Shown here one piece after another: positions 1-4,832 of a stretch of DNA of 5,365 nucleotides (position 1 is the first letter of the stretch; each line of letters opens with the position of its first letter). Source of the DNA: Rickettsiales bacterium (GTDB lineage: Bacteria > Pseudomonadota > Alphaproteobacteria > Rs-D84); the NCBI GenBank assembly GCA_031259365.1, contig JAIRLP010000014.1:1-5365 (forward strand). Direction: 5' to 3'. The position numbers and the translations under genes were made by a program. The notes under the pieces are model-generated. The model saw only the letters and a list, made by a program, of their open reading frames with translations. It was not told the origin of the DNA and did no database searches.

Positions 1-621
1 TATTCCGTGGCTCCAGGATATGCGCATTCAACATTGGTTGCATATATGTATGGAACAGATTTTCTGACGGATTTGCGTCACAGTATCCAAGACTTGTTCC
101 GTTCCAAGAAAAAGAATGACCAGATTAAAATCTCTTGCGCGGCGGTGAATATAAAGTTGCGCAATGGAAAAATTGAAACAGAAAATGGTGTGGCCGTTGA
201 ATCAAATGCGATTAATTTACGTATGGCGGGTGCTTTTAATTTTGGTAACGAAACATTAAAAGTATCATTAACCAGTGTACCAGTTCGTGGATTAAAATTG
301 TCTTTAACAGGTGATGTGATTAATTCCATAGAATTTTCTGGCAACTTGGCTGAACCAGATATCAAGATCAGTGGTTCGGCAGTTGTGGGCAAAGTGGCCA
401 GCGCCACAGGTATTGGATTACTGCTGGCACCGTTTACTGGTGGGATTGGTTTGGTGGCGGGCGCAGGTGTTGGTTGGTTGGCAGGTGATTTGATTGAAAA
501 TTGGTTGGCCGATGATCATCCGTGCAAAACAGCAATGAACAAGGGTGCGCCTGCAAAAAAAGGCGATCCGGAATGGTTAAATACACCAATGGCAGAATTG
601 GTCAGCGGTTTGATAAAATAA
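1..621 (+). CDS. AsmA-like envelope protein, C-terminal part (5' end outside window)
   Basis: The frame is open from the first base, so only the last 206 residues are visible; the GTG at 7 is an internal Val, not a start. The fragment carries the AsmA C-terminal pattern: a 'ISCAAVNIKLRNGKI' block (about residues 43-57), a beta-rich stretch with 'MAGAFNFG' and 'LTGDV', then a small-residue, Gly-rich segment (about 134-163) and an 'HPCKTAM' block (Cys175) followed by a short basic tail. These are typical of the AsmA / AsmA-like C-terminal domain, whose members are large, mostly periplasmic proteins anchored in the inner membrane; family members have been linked to outer-membrane assembly and to lipid transport between membranes. 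The role here is inferred from family only. cdaA starts 27 bases downstream on the same strand, which suggests co-transcription. Without the N-terminus I cannot say which AsmA subgroup it belongs to. Confidence 0.75.
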   Translation, partial: YSVAPGYAHSTLVAYMYGTDFLTDLRHSIQDLFRSKKKNDQIKISCAAVNIKLRNGKIETENGVAVESNAINLRMAGAFNFGNETLKVSLTSVPVRGLKLSLTGDVINSIEFSGNLAEPDIKISGSAVVGKVASATGIGLLLAPFTGGIGLVAGAGVGWLAGDLIENWLADDHPCKTAMNKGAPAKKGDPEWLNTPMAELVSGLIK

Positions 622-623
622 CA

Positions 624-635
624 AGGGTCGACCCT
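624..635. repeat. Perfect 12-bp palindrome just upstream of the cdaA Shine-Dalgarno
   Basis: AGGGTCGACCCT reads the same on both strands. It lies 2 bases after the stop of the AsmA-like gene and ends immediately before the cdaA Shine-Dalgarno sequence. As RNA it could fold into a 4-bp hairpin with a TCGA loop. It could be a protein site, a weak translational element or chance. Confidence 0.5.
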
Positions 636-643
636 AAGGAAAG
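636..643 (+). promoter_or_regulatory. Ribosome binding site of cdaA
   Basis: AAGGAAAG lies upstream of the ATG at 649, with 8 bases between AAGGA and the start codon. It supports this start over the overlapping out-of-frame ATG at 522. Confidence 0.75.
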
Positions 644-648
644 AAGTC

Positions 649-1410
649 ATGAATTGGATTGGATTAATTCAAATTTTGATTATTGCCGCAATATTGTTGG
701 TCTTTTACAGAACATTTATCAGAAACACATCGTCTGAAAAACTGGTGCATGGATTGTTGGGAATTGGATTATTGTGGGTCAGCAGTTTTGTTATGACCTG
801 GTTAAAACTGGATTTGCTGGGAACGTTCTTGCATTGGACAGCATTATTCTTGTCCATGAGTCTGGTTGTTGTGTTCCAACCAGAATTGCGCAAGTTCTTG
901 GCATTGATGGGGAATTTTAGAAATATCTTTTCAACAATATCTGCACGTAATCGCAAAAGCAAAGATGAGTTTGCACAATCCGTTGAAGCCATTGTTACCG
1001 CAGCAGAATATATGTCGAATAAAAAGACAGGGGCATTGATTGTTTTCCAAGATAATCTGGACGATGGTGTTATTGAAAAGAAAGGCGCCAAGATTGATGC
1101 AATTATTTCCAGTGAATTGTTATTAACCATTTTCTTTAATAAAACACCATTACATGACGGGGCTGTTATTATTGAAGATAACCGTATTTCATCGGCAGGC
1201 GCTATTTTGCCACTGTCTCAGAATAATATGAATTGGAAGCATGGAACCCGTCACCGTGCGGCATTGGGCATGTCCGAGGCCTCAAAATCTGTCGTTTTGG
1301 TTGTGTCCGAAGAAACAGGCGACATTTCCATAGCGGAAAAGGGTAATTTAAAGAAATATGATGATATGAAGAAATTAAAGTCGAAATTGGAAAAGGTTAC
1401 AAGGAAATGA
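649..1410 (+). CDS. cdaA: Diadenylate cyclase, CdaA type (c-di-AMP synthase)
   Basis: A 253-residue membrane enzyme predicted to condense two ATP into cyclic di-AMP at the inner face of the inner membrane. Three hydrophobic segments (about 5-21, 32-50, 57-76) are followed by the family signature 'FQPELRKFL' (76-84) and a DAC (DisA_N) domain from about 105 to 230. The domain has 'KTGALIV' (126-132), the catalytic and metal-binding DGA motif in 'LHDGAVII' (D170-G171-A172) and the ATP-binding RHR motif in 'GTRHRAALG' (R201-H202-R203). The three N-terminal helices place it in the CdaA class rather than DisA (octameric, DNA binding) or CdaS. It is slightly shorter than typical Firmicute CdaA (about 270). 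In Firmicutes this gene sits with cdaR and glmM; here neither is visible and the neighbour is an AsmA-like gene. c-di-AMP elsewhere controls potassium and osmolyte balance and wall homeostasis; the target here is unknown. The motifs are intact, so activity is likely. Confidence 0.93.
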   Translation: MNWIGLIQILIIAAILLVFYRTFIRNTSSEKLVHGLLGIGLLWVSSFVMTWLKLDLLGTFLHWTALFLSMSLVVVFQPELRKFLALMGNFRNIFSTISARNRKSKDEFAQSVEAIVTAAEYMSNKKTGALIVFQDNLDDGVIEKKGAKIDAIISSELLLTIFFNKTPLHDGAVIIEDNRISSAGAILPLSQNNMNWKHGTRHRAALGMSEASKSVVLVVSEETGDISIAEKGNLKKYDDMKKLKSKLEKVTRK

Positions 1411-1445
1411 CCAGGACGTGTTGGCACATCATTGCAAATATTGAT

Positions 1446-1469
1446 AAAAGGGGCGATTGCCCCTTTTTT
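1446..1469 (+). terminator. Intrinsic terminator after cdaA
   Basis: GGGGC (1450-1454), loop GATT and GCCCC (1459-1463) form a 5-bp GC stem, preceded by AAAA and followed by TTTTTT. It separates the asmA-like/cdaA transcript from dnaN. A second, weaker hairpin, GCCG-AAT-CGGC (1478-1488) followed by ATTTTTT, lies just downstream and may add to termination. Confidence 0.88.
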
Positions 1470-1535
1470 ACTCTTGCGCCGAATCGGCATTTTTTGCTAA
1501 ACTTCGATTAAGAATGTAGACGTATAGATACTAAC

Positions 1536-1540
1536 AGGAG
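1536..1540 (+). promoter_or_regulatory. Ribosome binding site of dnaN
   Basis: AGGAG with 6 bases to the ATG at 1547. The promoter must lie between the upstream terminator and here. TTGCTA (1494-1499) and TATAGAT (1523-1529) are the closest candidates but are not well spaced, so I do not call a promoter. Confidence 0.8.
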
Positions 1541-1546
1541 CTAGTT

Positions 1547-2665
1547 ATGGAATTTTCAGTATTTCGCCAGGTGTTGATTCGTGCGCTGGGCCACATGCAG
1601 TCCATTGTCGAAAAACGCGCAACCCTGCCGATTTTGATGAATGTTAAGATTGAAGTCGCGGACGATATGATTTTGTCTGCAACCAATGTTGATTTGGAAT
1701 TGGTCGAACACGTTGACGCAGATATTACTTTGCCGGGTAAAACAACGGTGCCGGTACAGATGTTGTACGATATTGTTCGCAAATTGCCAGATGATGCGGA
1801 AATTAATTTTAAACAAACTGGTGACCAGTTGGTCGTTTCCAGCGGCCGCGCGGTTTTCCGTTTGCCAACATTGCCAGCTGAAAACTTCCCGGCAATGGCT
1901 GGTGCAAACCTGACTACTAAATTCCAGATGACCACAGGCGATTTGGGCCATCTGATTAATAAAACAAAATTTGCCATTCCGGTCGACGATGTTCGTTACC
2001 ACTTGGGCGGGATTTATTTCCACATCACCGAAGAAGGCAAGGGCAAAATGTTAACAGCCGTTGCAACGGACGCCCAGCGCTTGGCTTTGTGTGAAGCACC
2101 GGCCCCGGCGGGCAGTGAAGGAATGCCTTCTGTTATCTTGCCACGCCGCGTTATTGGTGAATTGTCTAAATTATTGGAAGATGCCACGGTTGATGATGTG
2201 TTGGTTGAATTGTCTGAAACCAAGGCACGTTTCAGTGTTGGTGCTGCGACATTGACATCTAAATTGATTGATGCCCAGTATCCTAACTATCGCGTTGTTA
2301 TTCCAAAGGGTAATGACAAGATCGCATTGTTCGACAGGAAACAATTTGTATCAGCTGTGGACTTGGTTTCCGTTGCGTCCGTTGACAAGACAAAATCAGT
2401 GCAACTGGATTTCTCGATGAACAGACTGGTATTGTCCGCATCCAGCCCAGATGCTGGTACTGCGACCCAGGAATTGGATATCGAATACAATGGCGATAAC
2501 ACATTCAAGATCTTGTTCAGTGTTAAATTCTTGTTGGATATCACAGGACAGGTTGATGGTGACAAATTCCAAATGGAAATGCAGGATCCAATGTCTCCGA
2601 CTATTATCAGGTCGACAGACAAAAAGACAGATGCGCTGTATGTACTGATGCCTTTGAAAATGTAG
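1547..2665 (+). CDS. dnaN: DNA polymerase III beta subunit (sliding clamp)
   Basis: A 372-residue protein of normal clamp length that would dimerise into a ring on DNA and tether Pol III, MutS/MutL, ligase and other partners. The three clamp domains can be followed: I (about 1-120, starting 'FSVFRQVLIRALGHMQSIVE'), II (about 128-250, with 'YHLGGIYFH' and 'AVATDAQRLA') and III (about 255-372, ending 'YVLMPLKM'). The sequence style, especially 'LPILMNVKIE' and 'MLYDIVRKLPDDAEI', is alphaproteobacterial. The partner-binding pocket differs from the usual consensus: 'TDGHRL' is 'TDAQRL' (174-179) and the C-terminal 'MPMRL' is 'MPLKM' (368-372). The start is fixed by AGGAG 6 bases upstream and by homology. 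It stands alone between two terminators, without dnaA or recF visible beside it, and is convergent with the secreted LamG-type gene. Confidence 0.97.
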   Translation: MEFSVFRQVLIRALGHMQSIVEKRATLPILMNVKIEVADDMILSATNVDLELVEHVDADITLPGKTTVPVQMLYDIVRKLPDDAEINFKQTGDQLVVSSGRAVFRLPTLPAENFPAMAGANLTTKFQMTTGDLGHLINKTKFAIPVDDVRYHLGGIYFHITEEGKGKMLTAVATDAQRLALCEAPAPAGSEGMPSVILPRRVIGELSKLLEDATVDDVLVELSETKARFSVGAATLTSKLIDAQYPNYRVVIPKGNDKIALFDRKQFVSAVDLVSVASVDKTKSVQLDFSMNRLVLSASSPDAGTATQELDIEYNGDNTFKILFSVKFLLDITGQVDGDKFQMEMQDPMSPTIIRSTDKKTDALYVLMPLKM

Positions 2666-2671
2666 GAAATT

Positions 2672-2699
2672 AAATGCCGCATTTATGCGGCATTTTTTT
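2672..2699 (+). terminator. Intrinsic terminator after dnaN, possibly bidirectional
   Basis: ATGCCGCA (2674-2681), loop TTTA and TGCGGCAT (2686-2693) form a perfect 8-bp stem, extendable by two A-T pairs and followed by a run of T. It begins 7 bases after the dnaN stop. In the other direction the stem is followed only by TTTAATTT, so termination of the convergent gene ending at 2724 is plausible but weaker. Confidence 0.92.
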
Positions 2700-2723
2700 A
2701 TCTATGTTCCCCAGACGATTTAT

Positions 2724-3743
2724 TTATGGGGTAACACAGTTTGGCGCTGTGCCACCGAAACGGTTATAGTCTTTCCAGGCATTTGAACATATCTCAGCGT
2801 CCGTCAAAGCACGATTGTATATTCGTATAGAATAATATTCCAAACCCGGTACCTTGGCCCCGCTTATAGAATCACCACGTTGACCGAACCATATATAATC
2901 ATTTCTAAAAGGTTTGTTCCCAGTAAGAGATCTTATATGCTCCCCGTCATAGAATAATTTGTGATTATTTGTCAGGTTGTTAGATGACAGTATTTCTGTG
3001 ACAGTATGTTGTGCCAAATCAGTCTGGGCGATATTTGGTATGTCGAATACAGCTGAACCATTATGGTTTCCATGCAGCATGTTTGCTGCATACGGGGAAG
3101 AATTTGTATTCGTCCAGATTCCAAATCCACCAGCCTGATTGTTCCAATTCTTGGATGATTCAAAGATGGGGCATTGTGTGGTGGTGGTTAACAGTTTGAA
3201 ACGAACTTCGACGGTAATATGTTCATAAGAGGTAAGGTTAATCGGCTGGGTGGTGCGCATATAACTGCCAGCATTATTCAAAGATACACTGTTTTCGGTC
3301 CTTGTTCCTGTGCCAAAAATAGTTACATTATTTTGTCCTGCAACATCAAATGCTGCGTCATTATTTACGGCCACAGGAATTGAAAAATCAAGATTCATGA
3401 TTAATCCATCGCTGGGGTAATAAGATGCGCAGTCTTTGATAACGCTTTTGCGTAAATTATCATTTAAATAAGTATTTGCAATAACCCTGGACTGAATTTG
3501 GTCCGCAAAGTGGGATGAAATGCATCCATGCTGGGCATTCTGTTGGTCAATTATTTTAAGTAAATATGTATTACTGGCAATATTAGAAGTACTTATTGGC
3601 GTATAATTGAAATTGGATAATATATATCTATTGGCAGCGCTGACGCTTGCGATGTCAGCTGATACAGTGTTTGTCGAAAGAACCATAATACAAAGGCATA
3701 ATGTTTTAATCGTCTTTTTGAAATATTCTGATTTTTCTAACAT
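2724..3743 (-). CDS. Secreted protein with LamG / concanavalin A-like C-terminal domain
   Basis: 339 residues. The N-terminus is a signal peptide: basic 'KSEYFKKTIK', hydrophobic 'TLCLCIMVLS', and a likely signal peptidase I site after 'TVSA' (residue 29). There is no proper lipobox, so it is probably not a lipoprotein. Residues 30-112 are a region I do not recognise, with Cys74 and Cys105. From about 113 ('GLIMNLDFSI') to 325 the pattern is that of a LamG-like jelly roll: 'ITVEVRFKL', 'GGFGIWTN', 'HTVTEI', 'LFYDGEHI', 'YIWFGQRG' and the closing 'EYYSIRIYNRALTDAEI', which is characteristic of LamG/Laminin_G_3 domains. Such domains bind carbohydrate or protein ligands; no catalytic motif is visible. 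It is Asn-rich (38 of 339 by hand count) and has five Cys after the signal peptide. The start has AGGAG 7 bases upstream (3751-3755, complement). Monocistronic, convergent with dnaN. Likely periplasmic or surface exposed; function unknown. Confidence 0.82.
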   Translation of the reverse strand: MLEKSEYFKKTIKTLCLCIMVLSTNTVSADIASVSAANRYILSNFNYTPISTSNIASNTYLLKIIDQQNAQHGCISSHFADQIQSRVIANTYLNDNLRKSVIKDCASYYPSDGLIMNLDFSIPVAVNNDAAFDVAGQNNVTIFGTGTRTENSVSLNNAGSYMRTTQPINLTSYEHITVEVRFKLLTTTTQCPIFESSKNWNNQAGGFGIWTNTNSSPYAANMLHGNHNGSAVFDIPNIAQTDLAQHTVTEILSSNNLTNNHKLFYDGEHIRSLTGNKPFRNDYIWFGQRGDSISGAKVPGLEYYSIRIYNRALTDAEICSNAWKDYNRFGGTAPNCVTP

Positions 3744-3750
3744 TTCACGG

Positions 3751-3755
3751 CTCCT
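3751..3755 (-). promoter_or_regulatory. Ribosome binding site of the LamG-type gene
   Basis: AGGAG on the minus strand, 7 bases from the ATG at 3743-3741. It fixes the start. Confidence 0.8.
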
Positions 3756-3761
3756 GTCGTA

Positions 3762-3790
3762 ATAGTATCAAAATTAGGCTTTTGGGTCAA
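3762..3790 (-). promoter_or_regulatory. Sigma70-type promoter of the LamG-type gene
   Basis: On the minus strand TTGACC (3790-3785) and TACTAT (3767-3762) are separated by exactly 17 bases. The -35 matches 5 of 6 consensus bases and the -10 matches 4 of 6. Transcription would start near 3755, giving a very short leader that just includes or abuts the Shine-Dalgarno sequence. Confidence 0.6.
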
Positions 3791-3890
3791 TCTAATGTTA
3801 GATATATCTCTTTCTTTATTGAGGTAGGATTGTATTATAAATCACTCAAGTGCCAGGAATGTATCTTTCTCGTCACACCGGCATCGAATT

Positions 3891-3923
3891 GTTTTGACAT
3901 TTTATTTTAATAAGTGTCAAAAC
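3891..3923. repeat. Hairpin inside the MITE-like element
   Basis: GTTTTGACA (3891-3899) and TGTCAAAAC (3915-3923) are perfect 9-bp inverted arms around an AT-only loop apart from one G. There is no T tract after it, so it is not a terminator. Confidence 0.6.
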
Positions 3924-3971
3924 AAGAACCGGCGCCCAGTGCTATTAAATTGACAAGAACCTGGTTCCAGA

Positions 3972-3989
3972 CCCCGGCCTGCGCCGGGG
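3972..3989. repeat. GC-rich hairpin (REP-like) inside the MITE-like element
   Basis: CCCCGGC (3972-3978), loop CTGC and GCCGGGG (3983-3989) form a 7-bp all-GC stem in an AT-rich gap. The style resembles the dispersed CCCCGGCCTGCGCCGGGG-type palindromes found between genes in many proteobacteria. No T tract follows. Confidence 0.65.
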
Positions 3990-4065
3990 GGACAGTCTAA
4001 ATAAGGTATATTCCCAGCACTTGAGTATTATAAATTAAAAAATAAATGTTTTTGTCAATTGTAAA

Positions 4066-4093
4066 TTGAATTTTCGGGAATTTATGGTAAAAT
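4066..4093 (+). promoter_or_regulatory. Sigma70-type promoter of ppa with extended -10
   Basis: TTGAAT (4066-4071) and TAAAAT (4088-4093) are 16 bases apart, and TG lies one base before the -10 (4085-4086), making an extended -10. The start point would be near 4100, giving a leader of about 25 bases. A short inverted repeat, TCAATT-GTA-AATTGA (4055-4069), overlaps the -35 and could be an operator. Confidence 0.55.
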
Positions 4094-4114
4094 CTGCGAC
4101 ACAATATAAAATAT

Positions 4115-4119
4115 AAGGA
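4115..4119 (+). promoter_or_regulatory. Ribosome binding site of ppa
   Basis: AAGGA with 6 bases to the ATG at 4126. It supports this start rather than the in-frame ATG 14 codons later. Confidence 0.75.
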
Positions 4120-4125
4120 TTGTAA

Positions 4126-4665
4126 ATGTTATCAACAATACCGGCTGGAAAATTACCGCCAAAAAAGATGAATGCGATTATCGAAGTTCCAGAAGATGGT
4201 CACGTAAAATATGAAATTGATAAAGAGACAGGTTTATTAAAAGTAGACCGTATTTTGCATACCCCGGTTGCTTATCCGGCGAATTATGGATATTTCCCAG
4301 GAACATTGGGTGATGATGGGGATCCGTTGGATTGTGTTGTTGTCTGTAATGCACCACTGCGTCCGGGTGTTTTAATCGAAGTGCGTCCAATCGGTGTTCT
4401 GTTAATGGAAGATCAGGCAGGTGGCGATGAAAAAATTATTTGCGTTCCACGTGATAAAATTGATCCTTACTATACAAATATTTCATTTGTCGAAGAATTA
4501 CCAGTGATCCTGCGTTCTAAAATTGAATATTTCTTTCAACATTATAAAGATTTGGAACCAAAATCTTGGTCAAAAGTCTTGGGCTGGGCAGACCGCGAAC
4601 AGGCTGATAAAATCATCATGGAAAGCATTGACAGATACTGGGACAAAAAACGCGATTCAAAATGA
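4126..4665 (+). CDS. ppa: Inorganic pyrophosphatase, family I
   Basis: A 179-residue cytoplasmic enzyme that hydrolyses pyrophosphate to two phosphates and so drives nucleic acid, tRNA-charging and other biosynthetic reactions. Length is normal for the bacterial, hexameric type (about 175). The signature 'DDGDPLD' (63-69) supplies the metal-binding Asp64, Asp66 and Asp69. By alignment from memory with the E. coli enzyme, the other active-site residues are all in place: Glu20, Lys28, Glu30, Arg42, Tyr50 and Tyr54 ('AYPANYGYFPGT'), Asp96 and Asp101, Lys103, and Tyr140-Lys141. The start 'MLSTIPAGKLPPKKMNAIIEVP' fits the family N-terminus. It has its own promoter, and no convincing terminator follows, so some transcription may continue into the dapA leader. 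Confidence 0.97.
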   Translation: MLSTIPAGKLPPKKMNAIIEVPEDGHVKYEIDKETGLLKVDRILHTPVAYPANYGYFPGTLGDDGDPLDCVVVCNAPLRPGVLIEVRPIGVLLMEDQAGGDEKIICVPRDKIDPYYTNISFVEELPVILRSKIEYFFQHYKDLEPKSWSKVLGWADREQADKIIMESIDRYWDKKRDSK

Positions 4666-4688
4666 ATTTAAATGCGACTTTCCACCGC

Positions 4689-4711
4689 GCTGATTGATGA
4701 TTAAAATCAGC
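4689..4711. repeat. Stem-loop between ppa and dapA
   Basis: GCTGATT (4689-4695) and AATCAGC (4705-4711) are perfect 7-bp arms around a 9-base loop. No run of T follows on either strand, so it is not a standard terminator, but it is the only hairpin near the end of ppa and could protect the 3' end of the mRNA. Confidence 0.4.
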
Positions 4712-4769
4712 AATCAAAAATTAGGCAAACGCAACCAACAAAAATAGTATGGATGAATTTACGCTGATT

Positions 4770-4790
4770 TTTGTCAAATCAGTTGACAAA
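4770..4790. promoter_or_regulatory. Perfect 8-bp inverted repeat over the dapA -35 (putative operator)
   Basis: TTTGTCAA (4770-4777) and TTGACAAA (4783-4790) are exact inverted copies with a 5-base spacer. The right arm contains the whole candidate -35 (TTGACA), so a dimeric protein bound here would block transcription. The binding protein is unknown. Confidence 0.5.
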
Positions 4791-4811
4791 CTTTGTTTTG
4801 TGGACGATGAT
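4783..4811 (+). promoter_or_regulatory. Sigma70-type promoter of dapA
   Basis: A perfect -35 TTGACA (4783-4788) is followed after 17 bases by GATGAT (4806-4811), which matches 4 of 6 bases of the -10 consensus. The transcript would start near 4818, about 15 bases before the ATG, leaving no room for a lysine riboswitch. Confidence 0.55.
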
Positions 4812-4832
4812 TCTAGAAAAAAAGGCTCTTCC

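Larger units (their letters stand above)
3832..4035. mobile_element. MITE-like palindromic element with flanking direct repeats
   Basis: Two 24-nt arms, 3844-3867 and 4003-4026, are inverted copies matching at 20 of 24 positions; the outer 10 bases (ACTCAAGTGC) are identical and all four differences are transitions. Immediately outside each arm is the same 11-bp sequence GTATTATAAAT (3832-3842 and 4025-4035), as expected of a target-site duplication, although the right copy overlaps the arm by two bases. The interior, about 135 bases, has no ORF but contains two hairpins. A weaker similarity of the arms continues inward (GTCACACCGGC at 3872-3882 against GTCCCCCCGGC on the other strand). Together this looks like a small non-autonomous transposable element or an intergenic palindromic repeat family. 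No transposase is present in the window, so the family is unknown. Confidence 0.6.

Noticed and set aside
522..737. Plus-strand frame of 71 codons bridging the asmA-like gene and cdaA
   Set aside because: Overlaps two well-supported genes in another frame and has no Shine-Dalgarno sequence or similarity.
705..1130. Minus-strand frame of 141 codons
   Set aside because: Antisense shadow of cdaA, with no recognisable motif.
1494..1530. Possible dnaN promoter (TTGCTA and TATAGAT)
   Set aside because: The spacing is 23 bases and alternative pairings match poorly; a promoter must be in this gap but I cannot place it.
1531..2023. Two long minus-strand frames (148 and 155 codons)
   Set aside because: Both are antisense to dnaN in unrelated frames; no ribosome binding site or recognisable protein.
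4129..4137. TTATCAACA, similar to a DnaA box, near dnaN
   Set aside because: It is one mismatch from the consensus, stands alone, and encodes the conserved start of ppa; no cluster of boxes or other origin features.
4749..4832. In-frame upstream start for dapA (28 extra codons)
   Set aside because: No ribosome binding site before 4749, the added residues do not resemble a DapA N-terminus, and the stretch contains the promoter and inverted repeat.
4666..4832. Possible lysine riboswitch or RNA gene between ppa and dapA
   Set aside because: Only 167 bases with a promoter close to the start codon and no structured leader; nothing resembling a tRNA or known riboswitch core.
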